Positions 19,564 through 28,459 of a stretch of DNA of 64,000 nucleotides are shown one piece after another; the first letter of the stretch is position 1, and every line of letters begins with the position of its first letter. The notes under the pieces are model-generated. The model made no database searches. It was given only the letters and a program-made list of their open reading frames with translations, and had not been told where the DNA came from. A program made the translations under genes and the position numbers. Origin of the DNA: Xanthomonas sp. 10-10. GTDB lineage: Bacteria > Pseudomonadota > Gammaproteobacteria > Xanthomonadales > Xanthomonadaceae. The DNA lies in contig NZ_CP144460.1 in NCBI RefSeq assembly GCF_040182365.1, positions 1,674,001 through 1,738,000 on the forward strand. Reading direction: 5' to 3'.

Positions 19564-20728
19564 TGCCGGCCGCTTGGATGCAGAGCCCGCCCTGGCGTCG
19601 CAGCACCGGAAAGGCGCGCGGGCGATAACGGCGAACTACTGGGACTACATCAAGGTCGAGAAACTGCTCGCCCTGCAGGGAGGGCTTGACGATGACGAAG
19701 CAGCGGTCAGCAACGACGAAGCCTTGTTCATCAGTGTGCACCAGGTGCATGAGTTGTGGTTCAAGCTGGTGCTGCGCGAGTTGACCTACACGCGCGATCT
19801 GCTCAATTCACACCAGGTGGCGGGGCATCAGGTTGTTGCCGGGGTACGTTCGCTGCGTCGTGCAATCACGGTGTTCGAGCAGGCGAACCAGCATTTTCGA
19901 TTGATGGAGACCATGACCGCGCGCGACTTTCTCGAGTTTCGCGAGCGGCTGACGCCAGCCAGCGGGTTTCAGTCGGCGCAATTGCGCGAGATCGAGATCC
20001 TGCTGGGTCTTGAGGATACGCAGCGTATTTCCATCGGCGCCGGTTCCTATCGCGATGCGCTCAAGCTGCCGGACGGCAGTCCTTCGACTGCCGCGCAGCG
20101 CGTCGACGCGCGCGCCAAGGCCGGCCCCACGCTGAAGCAATGTCTCTACGCATGGCTGGCTCGGCTACCGATCGACGGCGCCACTACGCCGGTAGCGAAG
20201 GAGCGCTTCGCGCGCCGCTATATCGAGGCGATGCGCGCAGACAGCGAGCGCCGCTGGTGTTTGGCTGCCGACCGGGCCGCCACTGCGGAAGAGTTGCAAC
20301 GGCTGCGGGCGCGGTATGCGGCGGAAGACGATAGCGCTCAGGCGTTCCTGCTGGCCGACGAGCACGCGCAGCTGGGCGCGCCCGCCCACGACGCACACCG
20401 CGCGGTACGCGCTGCCTTGCTGTTTGTCGAAAGTCATCGTGAGTTGCCGCAGCTTGCGTGGCCGCGCGAACTGCTGGAAAGCGTGATCGAGCTGGAACAG
20501 GCGATGTTGATCTGGCGGCAACGGCATGCGCGCATGGTTGAACGCTTTATCGGCCGTCGCGTTGGTACGGGTGGCTCGGCGGGTGTCGACTACCTGGATC
20601 AGACCGCGCTGCGCTACCGGATTTTTGTCGAACTCTGGACGGTACGCTCGTTGTTGCTACGCGCCTCCAGCGTGCCGCCGATCGACAACCCGGCGGCGTA
20701 TGGATTTGCGCCGGAGGATGGACGGTGA
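19556..20728 (+). CDS. Tryptophan 2,3-dioxygenase-superfamily haem enzyme
   Basis: The 390-residue product starts at a TTG overlapping the VOC gene. TDO cleaves the tryptophan indole ring to N-formylkynurenine. The active-site set known from Xanthomonas campestris TDO is present: Phe58 and distal His62 (FISVHQVHELWFK), carboxylate-binding Arg129 (FLEFRERLTPASGFQS), proximal haem ligand His324 (WRQRHARMVERFIG) and the threonine loop GTGGSAGVDYL at 337-347. It differs from the ~300-residue catabolic enzyme. About 70 extra residues lie between Arg129 and His324, and the second-shell Tyr113 of that enzyme is Phe125 here. Other TDO-fold enzymes oxidise tryptophan or tyrosine derivatives in natural-product pathways. 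In this cluster such a biosynthetic role is more likely than general tryptophan breakdown. Confidence 0.85.
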   Translation: MDDAGRLDAEPALASQHRKGARAITANYWDYIKVEKLLALQGGLDDDEAAVSNDEALFISVHQVHELWFKLVLRELTYTRDLLNSHQVAGHQVVAGVRSLRRAITVFEQANQHFRLMETMTARDFLEFRERLTPASGFQSAQLREIEILLGLEDTQRISIGAGSYRDALKLPDGSPSTAAQRVDARAKAGPTLKQCLYAWLARLPIDGATTPVAKERFARRYIEAMRADSERRWCLAADRAATAEELQRLRARYAAEDDSAQAFLLADEHAQLGAPAHDAHRAVRAALLFVESHRELPQLAWPRELLESVIELEQAMLIWRQRHARMVERFIGRRVGTGGSAGVDYLDQTALRYRIFVELWTVRSLLLRASSVPPIDNPAAYGFAPEDGR

Positions 20729-20813
20729 TGTCGAGGTTTGCGGTCGTTCGCCGGTTGCCGTTTGCCTACGACCTGTCGGCATACGGGATCGATGCGGATG
20801 CGGGCTGGCTGCC

Positions 20814-22271
20814 ATGAGTGACACCTCGCAGGTGCTGGTGGTCGGCGGCAGCATCGCCGGTCTGATGAGCGCACTGGCGTTTGCCAGGCACGGCTACCAA
20901 GTGACCGTGCTTGAACGGGACGAGTTCGTCGACGGGGCATCGCTGGCGCGCGATGCCCATCTGCCCACGCAGCGCTGGTGGCGCAAAGGCGTGCCGCACG
21001 CGCGTCACACGCATGCGCTGGCCGCGCTGGGGCGACAGGTGTTGCGCGAACGCGCACCGGACGTCTGGCAGGCACTACTGGATGCCGGTGCGGTCGAGAT
21101 GCCGTTCGGTGGAAGGCTTGGACCCTCTGTCGCTGTGCCGCGCTGCGGGGATGCGGAGCTATTCGGCCTGTCGACGCGCCGCCCGTTGATCGAGGACGTC
21201 GTTCGTTCGGTGGTGCTGGCAGAGCCCAACATCACGGTGCGCGATGCGGTCGGCGTCCATGGCCTGCTGGTTGGTGCCGAGGATGGTCCACTGGTGCAAG
21301 GAGTGTGCACCTCACGCGGCGAGCTGCGTGCGGCGCTGACCATCGATGCACTGGGTCGCGGCTCTGCATTCGGCAAATGGCTGCGGCAGGCTGGTGTGCA
21401 GATGCCCGATACCTTGGTGGAAAGTTGCGGGCTGGCATATTTCACGCGCTGGTATCGCTGCCGGCAGCGGCCGAATGTGCAGCTCACGGCGGGATTTTCG
21501 GTGGGCGGCTATGCCGCCTCCAGTGGATGCATCGTGTGTCCGGCCGATAACGGCTATGTCTCCATCACGCTGATGGCGCCGCATGGCGACAGCGTCTGGC
21601 ATTGCATGGCCGAGCCCGCGGTGTTCACTGCAGCCGCATGCGCGCACGCCGGCATTGCGCCCTGGCTCGAAGCCGGCGTCTGCGAACCGGTGTCAGACGT
21701 GCTGCGCTGGCCAGTGTGCGAGAACCGCTACCGGCCGGCGGTGGTCAGCGGCATGCCGACCGTCGCCGGGACGGTCGCGGTCGGCGATGCGTTGTGCACC
21801 ACCAATCCGACCTATACGCGCGGCATGTCGTTGGCGATGCGCTACGCGTATGCCGTCGCCGATCTTGCCCACCGCCAGGGACTGGATGACCCGCTGCGGC
21901 TTGCCATCGATGCCGATGCCCTTGCGCAGCGTCTTGTTCGGCCCTGGCACGCCGATAGCGTGGCGCAAGACCGCATACGTCGCGCAGTGTGGGCCGAGCA
22001 ATCGCCTGTGGCGCAGCACCCGGATGCGATCGACTTGCCGCAGATTGCCGCAGCCGCGCGCCAGGATGCAGTCGTCTGGCACGCACTGGCGCGGCGCACC
22101 GGAATGCTTGAAGACCCGTCTGCGATCTTCAACCAGTACGAGGTCATGACGCGGGTGCGCACGCTGGCAGCGACACATCCCGCGCCTGCGCCGGCCACAC
22201 CCTCCCGACAGACGCTGTTGCAGCTGATCGCTCAGCACCGCGCGGCGCCCGAGTCCACCCTTGTTTCCTGA
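20814..22271 (+). CDS. FAD-dependent monooxygenase/oxidoreductase of the hydroxylase superfamily
   Basis: This 485-residue flavoprotein opens with the Rossmann motif VLVVGGSIAGLMSALAFARHGYQVTVLER. It has the STRRPLIEDVV block that follows in group A monooxygenases and the C-terminal FAD motif VAVGDALCTTNPTYTRGMSLAMRYA, where the usual GxG after P is TRG. No signal or membrane anchor is seen. Such enzymes hydroxylate or epoxidise aromatic or polyene substrates using NAD(P)H and O2, and the kynurenine 3-monooxygenase of the tryptophan pathway belongs to the same superfamily. The start ATG is 86 bases after the TDO-like gene; an in-frame extension upstream would overlap that gene and lacks conservation. 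The substrate is probably a product of the neighbouring enzymes. Confidence 0.85.
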   Translation: MSDTSQVLVVGGSIAGLMSALAFARHGYQVTVLERDEFVDGASLARDAHLPTQRWWRKGVPHARHTHALAALGRQVLRERAPDVWQALLDAGAVEMPFGGRLGPSVAVPRCGDAELFGLSTRRPLIEDVVRSVVLAEPNITVRDAVGVHGLLVGAEDGPLVQGVCTSRGELRAALTIDALGRGSAFGKWLRQAGVQMPDTLVESCGLAYFTRWYRCRQRPNVQLTAGFSVGGYAASSGCIVCPADNGYVSITLMAPHGDSVWHCMAEPAVFTAAACAHAGIAPWLEAGVCEPVSDVLRWPVCENRYRPAVVSGMPTVAGTVAVGDALCTTNPTYTRGMSLAMRYAYAVADLAHRQGLDDPLRLAIDADALAQRLVRPWHADSVAQDRIRRAVWAEQSPVAQHPDAIDLPQIAAAARQDAVVWHALARRTGMLEDPSAIFNQYEVMTRVRTLAATHPAPAPATPSRQTLLQLIAQHRAAPESTLVS

Positions 22272-22298
22272 TCTGCCGTTGCCAAGAGGACGTACCTG

Positions 22299-23555
22299 AT
22301 GCAACCACCGTGGCAACCCGACGCACCAGCGATGCAGCTGAAACACCGTTTTGCGCTCGACCCGACAGTTGCCTGCCTCAATCACGGCATGCTGGGTGCC
22401 TGCCCCAATGATGTATTGGAACGTCAGGCGGCGTTTCGTGCACAGATCGAGCGCCTGCCGTCTGCCTTCATCCTGCGCGATCTACCGCGTTTGCTGGATG
22501 CCTCGCGCGAGGCGCTGGCCGGGCTCATCGGTGCCGATCCAACCGATCTGGTGTTGCTGCCCAATGTCACCACCGCACTGAGCGCGGTGCTGCGCTCGTG
22601 TCCTTTTGTCCCCGGCGACGAGATTCTGACCACGGACCATGCGTATCTGTCTGCGCGCAACGTGCTCGATTTCGTCTCCGGCACCAACGGGGCACATGTG
22701 GTGGTTGCGCAGGTCGGCGTGCCGGTTCCGGACCCGCAGCATGTCGTGCAGGCCGTGCTGGAGCGGGTCACCGCACGCACGCGGCTTGCCGTGCTGGATC
22801 ACGTCACCAGCCCCACCGGGATCGTATTTCCCATCGCCGCCCTGGTCGCCGCGCTGGCCGAACGTGGCATCGAGACGCTGGTTGACGGCGCCCATGCACC
22901 GGGCATGTTGCCGTTGGACGTGCAAGCGATCGGGGCGGCGTATTACGCAGGCGATTGCCATAAATGGCTCTGCAGCCCGCGTGGTGCGGGGTTCCTGCAT
23001 GTGCGTCGCGATCGTCAGGCGGGAGTGCATCCGCCGGTGATCAGTCGCGGCTATGGCGACCGCAGCAGCGCTCGCCCGCGCCTGCATCTGGAATTCGATT
23101 GGCTGGGTACCTCCGACCCCACGCCGCTGCTGTGCATTCCCGAAGCGATCGTCTTCCTGCAGAACGTGCTGCCCGGCGGCATGCCTGCGCTGCTCGCACA
23201 CAACCGTGCGCTGGCGATGCGGTGTGGGCACTACCTGACGGCGCGACTGCCGCTCAAGCGCCTGGCCGCCGACGACCACCTTGGCAGCATGGTCGCATTC
23301 GCGCTGCCGCCTCGCATCTGCGCGGCGTATCCCGATGCAGCTGCGCTGCAGGACTGGCTGTACGACACGTCTTCCATCGACGTGGCAGTCAACGCATGGC
23401 CAGACAACACCAGCTACGTGCTGCGTGTCTCCATGCAGTTGTATGCGGCGATGGAGGATGTGGTTCGACTGGGCGATGCGTTGCAAGGCGCGCTCGCTGC
23501 CCTGGACGAACGCGATGCGTTGATGCAGGCCGTCACTGCGGGAGTTGCGCGATGA
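22299..23555 (+). CDS. Class V PLP enzyme, isopenicillin-N-epimerase-like
   Basis: The 418-residue protein is a fold-type I PLP enzyme of aminotransferase class V. The PLP-binding lysine is in YYAGDCHKWLCSPRGAGFL, the cofactor aspartate in TLVDGAHAPGMLP, and the N-terminus HRFALDPTVACLNHGMLGACP matches isopenicillin N epimerase-like proteins. Kynureninase is a more distant member of the same class, which is of interest beside a TDO homologue, but the local motifs are closer to the epimerase group. AGAGGACG lies about eight bases before the ATG. Its stop overlaps the next start as ATGA. Reaction unknown: racemisation, beta-lyase or hydrolase chemistry are all possible. Confidence 0.85.
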   Translation: MQPPWQPDAPAMQLKHRFALDPTVACLNHGMLGACPNDVLERQAAFRAQIERLPSAFILRDLPRLLDASREALAGLIGADPTDLVLLPNVTTALSAVLRSCPFVPGDEILTTDHAYLSARNVLDFVSGTNGAHVVVAQVGVPVPDPQHVVQAVLERVTARTRLAVLDHVTSPTGIVFPIAALVAALAERGIETLVDGAHAPGMLPLDVQAIGAAYYAGDCHKWLCSPRGAGFLHVRRDRQAGVHPPVISRGYGDRSSARPRLHLEFDWLGTSDPTPLLCIPEAIVFLQNVLPGGMPALLAHNRALAMRCGHYLTARLPLKRLAADDHLGSMVAFALPPRICAAYPDAAALQDWLYDTSSIDVAVNAWPDNTSYVLRVSMQLYAAMEDVVRLGDALQGALAALDERDALMQAVTAGVAR

Positions 23556-24343
23556 ATGCAATCGGGATGGATCGTAAACATGTGTTGATTACCGGCGGTG
23601 TAGGAGGGATCGGCGTCGAGCTGGTGCGCCTCTTTGCGCAGGCCGCGTACCGGGTGAGCTTTACCTACCGCCCCGGGGAGGAGAGCCGGCAACGTGCGCA
23701 GGCGCTGCTCGATGAGGTTGGCGAAGAGGGCATGCACGCGTTGGAACTGGATGTGGGTGACCGACAAAGCCATGCGCGGCTGATGGACACGCTGTCATTA
23801 CCGCTGGACATCGTGATCCATAACGCCGGCGTCGGCACCAAGACCGTTGAGCGCGCTGCGGCCACGTACAAGGAGCAGGACGAGGTGTTTTTCCGGGTCA
23901 ACACGCTGGGGCCGTTGTGGCTGAGCGAGGATGTGATCCCAGGCATGCTGGCGCGTGGACACGGCAAGATTTTATTGATGAGTTCGGTGGATGGCGGCAT
24001 CACGCACTTTCCGCGCTTTCGCGCCGCCGATGGCATGAGCAAGGCGGCGGTGGCGTTTCTGGGTCGGCAGCTTGCGGCCACCTACGCCTGCACGGGTATC
24101 GATGTTTTCACCGTCTGTCCCGGTGCCACCGATACGCCGATGTTTCAGGCCAGTACCCTGGATGCATTGTCGGCCGAGCAACGCCGGCTACTCGAGGCAT
24201 CGCTGCCTGGCGGGCGTTTGATCGCGCCGCGGGAGATCGCCGATCTGTGCTTTTACCTGTGCCGCGACGAGGCCCGCATTCTGCGTGGCGCGGTGATCGA
24301 CGCTTCGCTTGGGCTGGGCGTGTGCCCGGCCGTCATGGGATAA
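23552..24343 (+). CDS. Short-chain dehydrogenase/reductase with a substituted catalytic tyrosine
   Basis: The 263-residue protein has the Rossmann start HVLITGGVGGIGVELVRLFA, the NAG motif (IVIHNAGVG) and VNTLGPLWLS of classical SDRs. The active-site serine is in LLMSSVDGG, and the later CPGATDTPMF loop is typical. The catalytic YxxxK motif reads DGMSK (about residues 166-170): lysine is retained but tyrosine is replaced by aspartate. That change should strongly reduce or alter normal ketone/alcohol redox chemistry. The gene starts inside the stop of the PLP gene (ATGA), indicating tight coupling. It may catalyse a non-redox step or use another acid. Confidence 0.85.
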   Translation: MNAIGMDRKHVLITGGVGGIGVELVRLFAQAAYRVSFTYRPGEESRQRAQALLDEVGEEGMHALELDVGDRQSHARLMDTLSLPLDIVIHNAGVGTKTVERAAATYKEQDEVFFRVNTLGPLWLSEDVIPGMLARGHGKILLMSSVDGGITHFPRFRAADGMSKAAVAFLGRQLAATYACTGIDVFTVCPGATDTPMFQASTLDALSAEQRRLLEASLPGGRLIAPREIADLCFYLCRDEARILRGAVIDASLGLGVCPAVMG

Positions 24344-24356
24344 GGGAGCCACACGC

Positions 24357-25481
24357 ATGCCTGTGCCATCGAACAGTTTCTGGGAGCAATGGCTCACCGC
24401 GCATCGCGCCAAGCCCGATGCCTGCGTCACCTATTCGCTGTCGCCATCGCCGCCGTTGCAGCGCTACCTGGCGCACCTGGATCCTGCGCAGTCGCTGGAC
24501 TGGACTGGCGAGGACTATCAAGGTTTGCCACTGCTGCGCGAGCGGGTGTTGGCGCAGTATGGGTATGCCAGCACATGCGGGTTGCAGGATGTGTTGATCA
24601 CCGCCGGCGCGCAGGAGGCGAACTATCTGGTGCTGACGCAATTGCTCGCTGCCGGCGACGAGTTCGTCATCGATGCGCCGGGTTGGCAGCAACCGCTGGT
24701 GCTGGCAAGACAGATCGGTGCGGTGCCCAAGTTGGTGACGCGTTTGGAGGCCTCCGGCTGGGCGCTGGATATCGACCAGCTCGAAACGTTGGTCACGCCC
24801 AGGACCAAGCTCATTTTTCTGTGCAATCCCAACAACCCGACCGGGCGCGTGGAGAATCTGGCAACGCTGCAGCGCATCGTGGCGGCGGCAGAGCGCGTGG
24901 GGGCCTACATCCTGTCCGACGAGGTCTATCGCGGCCTGGAGTGGGACAGACAAGAGACGCCACGCATCGCGACTCTTTACGACCGCGGTGTGAGCACCGG
25001 CAGCGTATCGAAGTTGCTCGGCCTGCAGGGTTTGCGTACCGGCTGGATGGTGACGCGCGATCAAGCCCTGCTCAATGCGGCGATGGTGCTGCGCGAAAAC
25101 ACCAGCGAAATCATGAATGTGCTGGGAGAGCGCATTGCCGAGGTCGCGCTGCGACCGGAGCATTTCGATGCTGCGGTCGCGCACTCGCGTGCGATGGGGC
25201 ACGCGCGGATCGATCTGCTGGATCGCTTTGTCGCCGAACAGCCGGCACTGACCTGGCGGCGGCCGCAGGCAGGCCTGCTCGGTATGGCACATCTGAACCT
25301 GCCGATCGACGCCGATGCCTTCAGCAGCCGGCTGCTGGCCCCGCCGTACAAGACGTTCGTGATGTCCGGTGGTGCGTACGCATACCCGCAGCACCTGCGC
25401 CTGGGGGCGGGTGGGGTGTCGCCCGAGGAGCTGGAGCTGGGTCTTGCGCGGATGGCGCAGTTGCTGGCCGAGTGGAGCTGA
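24357..25481 (+). CDS. Class I/II PLP aminotransferase
   Basis: The 374-residue protein is a fold-type I aminotransferase of the aspartate-aminotransferase class. It has VLITAGAQEANYLVLTQLL, the NPNNPTGRVENL substrate/cofactor block, YILSDEVYRGLEW with the PLP-ring aspartate, and the PLP lysine in STGSVSKLLGLQGLRTGWM. The C-terminal half has LRLGAGGVSPEELELG with the arginine expected to bind the substrate carboxylate. GGGAG precedes the ATG by nine bases. It is the last gene of the cluster, 13 bases after the SDR, and is followed by a strong terminator. Capreomycidine-synthase-like and kynurenine-aminotransferase-like enzymes share this architecture; the amino donor and acceptor are not predictable. 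Confidence 0.88.
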   Translation: MPVPSNSFWEQWLTAHRAKPDACVTYSLSPSPPLQRYLAHLDPAQSLDWTGEDYQGLPLLRERVLAQYGYASTCGLQDVLITAGAQEANYLVLTQLLAAGDEFVIDAPGWQQPLVLARQIGAVPKLVTRLEASGWALDIDQLETLVTPRTKLIFLCNPNNPTGRVENLATLQRIVAAAERVGAYILSDEVYRGLEWDRQETPRIATLYDRGVSTGSVSKLLGLQGLRTGWMVTRDQALLNAAMVLRENTSEIMNVLGERIAEVALRPEHFDAAVAHSRAMGHARIDLLDRFVAEQPALTWRRPQAGLLGMAHLNLPIDADAFSSRLLAPPYKTFVMSGGAYAYPQHLRLGAGGVSPEELELGLARMAQLLAEWS

Positions 25482-25528
25482 TCGCTGTTTGGGCGCCATC
25501 GATTGAGACGTGCTTGGGCGCAACGCAG

Positions 25529-25556
25529 AAGGCCGGCTGCTCACGCAGCCGGCCTT
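25529..25556. terminator. Bidirectional terminator between the cluster and the chemoreceptor gene
   Basis: A perfect 12-bp stem (AAGGCCGGCTGC paired with GCAGCCGGCCTT) with loop TCAC lies between two convergent genes, 47 bases after the aminotransferase and 33 bases beyond the chemoreceptor stop. Confidence 0.85.
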
Positions 25557-25589
25557 GGTAGTGCGCCATCTGTTGCTGACAGCGACGGC

Positions 25590-27854
25590 TTAGAACTCTT
25601 GCCAATCTGCGCCATTGCTCGTCGCGCTGGCGACAACCGCCTGCCTGACCGGGCGCTTGACCGATGCCGCGGCAGCCTGTGGCTTCGGTGCGGCAACGCC
25701 GGCCGGCTTGCTGGGACGCAGTACGGTCGGTGCGTTTGCGCGCGCAACTGACGGGCGTTCGGCTTCGATCTTGAAGATCGACACCGCCTGCCTGAGCTGT
25801 ACCGCCTGTTCTTCCATCGACCGTGCGGCGGCGGTGGCTTCTTCCACCAGCGCGGCATTCTGCTGCGTGGTTTCGTCCATCTGGGTGACGGTGAGGTTGA
25901 CCTGCTCGATACCGGCCGACTGCTCCTGCGAGGCGGCGGAAATCTCGCCCATGATGTCGGTGACGCGCTGCACGCTGGCGACGATCTCGGCCATGGTGGT
26001 GCCGGCGCTGTGCACCAGTGTCGAGCCTTCGGCCACGCGCTCGACCGAATCGTCGATCAGGCTCTTGATCTCCTTGGCCGCAGCCGTGGAGCGCTGGGCG
26101 AGGGTGCGCACTTCGCTGGCGACCACCGCAAAACCGCGGCCCTGCTCGCCAGCGCGTGCCGCTTCTACCGCTGCGTTCAGCGCCAGGATGTTGGTCTGGA
26201 AGGAGATGCCGTCGATGACGCTGATGATGTCGGCGATCTTCTTGGACGATGCTTCGATGCCGGTCATGGTGCCCACGACCTTGCTGACGATGTCGCCGCC
26301 CTGCGAGGCGACGCTTGCGGCACCGATCGCCAGCTGATTGGCCTGGCGTGCGTGTTCGGCGTTCTGACGCACGGTGGAAGTGAGTTCTTCCATCGATGCG
26401 GCGGTTTCTTCAAGATTGGCCGCTTGCTGCTCGGTGCGTTGCGACAGGTCCTGATTGCCGGCGGCAATCTCGCTGGCAGCCGAATTGATCGATACCGCCG
26501 AGTGCTGGATGCGCCCGACGATCTCGGCCAGTTGCGCGGCGGTGGCATTGGCGTCGTCGCGCATCTGTGCGAACACGCCCTTGAACTCGCCGCTCATGCG
26601 GGCGGTGAGATCGCCGGCGGCGATGGATTGCAGCAACGACGACAGCGACTGCAGATTGCCATCGGCGGTGGCCATCAGCTGGTTGAGGCTGTCGACCATG
26701 ATGTGGAAGTCGTACTGGAAGCGGGCCGCATCGCCGCGCGCGCTGAAGTCGCCATTGGCCGCCGACACTGCCAGCTGCTTGATTTCGGCATTCATCGCCG
26801 ACAGGTTGGCCTTGACCTCGTTCATGGTCTGGGTGAGGACGGCTTTTTCGCCGGGCAGCGCGTCCATGCTCTCGCTGAGGTCGCCGATGGCATAGCGGCC
26901 CATGATGCGCGCGAGCGTGGTCTGCACCGCAAGATGCGAGGCGACCAGGGTGTTGGTGTCGTGCGCCATGCGGCCGTAATCGCCGGGAAATGCATTGGCA
27001 TCGATGCGGAAGCTGATCCGGCCGTCGTTGTGGCGCTTGGCCATCTCGGCTTGCGCGCGCAACAGGGACTGCAACTGGGTCTGCATGCCGCTCATGGCGC
27101 GCAGCAGGCGGCCGGTTTCGTCCTGCGCGTCTGTCTGCACCTGGTTGTCCAGCTGGCCCTTGGCGATCGCTTCGGCTGCCTTGGTGGCACGGGCCAGCGG
27201 ATGGGTGAGGCTGCGGGTGATCAGCCAGGCCAGCAGGCCGCTGATCGTGACCACGGCAACGCCGCCGATCAGCAGCAGCAGCTTGGCGCGATTCATCGAT
27301 TGCACGGCTTCGGTGTACGCCTGCTGGCTCTGTTGTTCCTGCCGGGTGACCAGTTCGCGGATCTTTTCCTGCCAGGCCAAAGTGGCAGGCCTGGCTTTTT
27401 CGTTCAGCAGCGTTTGCGCCGCGGTGTTGTCGTTCCTGGCGGCCAACGCCATCACCTGGTCGTTGAGCGTGCCCGAGATGGCACGCTTGGCATCCATCTC
27501 GGCCCGGATCTTGCGACCTTCTTCGGAGCTGGGCAGGGTGTCGAGCTTGGCGCGCAAGTCGTTGTAGCGTTGCCGTTGGGTCTTGATCGTCGCGACCGCG
27601 TCATCGTTGAGTTGGTCACTGGTGGCCATGGCGTAGGTGCCCAGCGCGATCATGATCGACGAGTTGGCATCCAGCATCCCGTTGCCCATCTGGATCTTGG
27701 CCATGCGGTCCAGCACGATGAAATCCAGTTGTTTTCTGGCGCTGGCCATCGAGCTCAGCCCGATGGCGACAAGCAGGCCCGACAGCAGGATCAACAGGCC
27801 GAAGGCGGCGCCGAGGCGGCGGCCGACGGAATAGCGTTGGAGTAAGGCGGTCAT
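25590..27854 (-). CDS. Methyl-accepting chemotaxis protein
   Basis: This 754-residue inner-membrane chemoreceptor controls CheA. It has a transmembrane segment near residues 13-35, a periplasmic four-helix-bundle-like region to about 190 and a second transmembrane segment ([21 protein letters not shown]). A HAMP domain follows ([22 protein letters not shown]), then a second HAMP-like unit near [18 protein letters not shown] and the signalling hairpin with [32 protein letters not shown] split by the tip. The C-terminus ends DWQEF, matching the xWxxF pentapeptide that docks CheR and CheB in Tar and Tsr. Ligand unknown. The ATG at 27854 is preferred over 27896, which adds a non-conserved 14 residues. 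Confidence 0.95.
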   Translation of the reverse strand: MTALLQRYSVGRRLGAAFGLLILLSGLLVAIGLSSMASARKQLDFIVLDRMAKIQMGNGMLDANSSIMIALGTYAMATSDQLNDDAVATIKTQRQRYNDLRAKLDTLPSSEEGRKIRAEMDAKRAISGTLNDQVMALAARNDNTAAQTLLNEKARPATLAWQEKIRELVTRQEQQSQQAYTEAVQSMNRAKLLLLIGGVAVVTISGLLAWLITRSLTHPLARATKAAEAIAKGQLDNQVQTDAQDETGRLLRAMSGMQTQLQSLLRAQAEMAKRHNDGRISFRIDANAFPGDYGRMAHDTNTLVASHLAVQTTLARIMGRYAIGDLSESMDALPGEKAVLTQTMNEVKANLSAMNAEIKQLAVSAANGDFSARGDAARFQYDFHIMVDSLNQLMATADGNLQSLSSLLQSIAAGDLTARMSGEFKGVFAQMRDDANATAAQLAEIVGRIQHSAVSINSAASEIAAGNQDLSQRTEQQAANLEETAASMEELTSTVRQNAEHARQANQLAIGAASVASQGGDIVSKVVGTMTGIEASSKKIADIISVIDGISFQTNILALNAAVEAARAGEQGRGFAVVASEVRTLAQRSTAAAKEIKSLIDDSVERVAEGSTLVHSAGTTMAEIVASVQRVTDIMGEISAASQEQSAGIEQVNLTVTQMDETTQQNAALVEEATAAARSMEEQAVQLRQAVSIFKIEAERPSVARANAPTVLRPSKPAGVAAPKPQAAAASVKRPVRQAVVASATSNGADWQEF

Positions 27855-28165
27855 GCGGCAATCCCAGGTGCGAGTCGAAGGGTGCCGTCTGGGCAACTGC
27901 GTGAAGAACGCATGAGTGTCGGGCCGGCGTGTGGATAACGACGCGCCATTGGGAAACTTGACCCCACTGTACCGCTCGGATTTAGCTGCAGATTGCCTTC
28001 GGCAGCGGTCAGGAATTGCCCGACTGGCGAGTGCTGCGTGAAGGCGCGCAGACTACCAAAGCGGCTGGACTGCGCGCTGTCATCCAGGCGGCCGGCTGCT
28101 GCACGGTATCGTTGCGGCCGCCACGTTAGAGTGGTTTGCCAACGATTAACTACGACACGCCGCGC
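27855..28165. other. Divergent intergenic region without recognisable gene
   Basis: These 311 bases lie between the chemoreceptor start (minus) and the small gene at 28166 (plus). Promoters for both are expected here, but no clear boxes or repeats were identified. Confidence 0.4.
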
Positions 28166-28459
28166 ATGGATAACCGCAATCAGGAATGGATGCAGGCCGT
28201 CACCGACGCGCTCAGCGATCTGCTGGCCGCGCGTGTGGCGCAGGCCACGCTGCTGGAAGCCATGCTGGTTTCGCATCCCGATCCGGTGGCCTTGAGGAAG
28301 GCCTGGGACGAGTTGTCGTCTCAGCGGATCGCGATCGTTGCACAGAACAAGGCCGTCGCGTCGGTGGAACGCCCCATGGACGAGTACACGCTGGAACAAT
28401 TCCAGGCCTGGGAAGAAAAGTTTCGCCGCTATTTTCCGCGCGATGTGGGTGGGCCGTAG
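28166..28459 (+). CDS. Small conserved-looking protein of unknown function (copy 1)
   Basis: The 97-residue product is acidic and helical, with no signal peptide or membrane segment, and I do not recognise a family. From WMQAVTDALSDLLAAR through EQFQAWEEKF to RYFPR it is about 85% identical to the product at 31316-31633, 3.1 kb downstream in the same orientation. The retention of an intact frame in both copies, with many silent differences in the DNA, supports a real coding gene. Confidence 0.75.
   Translation: MDNRNQEWMQAVTDALSDLLAARVAQATLLEAMLVSHPDPVALRKAWDELSSQRIAIVAQNKAVASVERPMDEYTLEQFQAWEEKFRRYFPRDVGGP

Noticed and set aside
19033-25481. Reading the six-gene cluster as the ordinary kynurenine pathway
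   Set aside because: No formamidase is present, the class V enzyme lacks closer resemblance to kynureninase, and the TDO homologue has a large insertion and an active-site change.
26010-27845. Long plus-strand open frame (611 codons) opposite the chemoreceptor gene
   Set aside because: The minus-strand frame is a complete chemoreceptor with known motifs; the plus frame is a GC-skew shadow.
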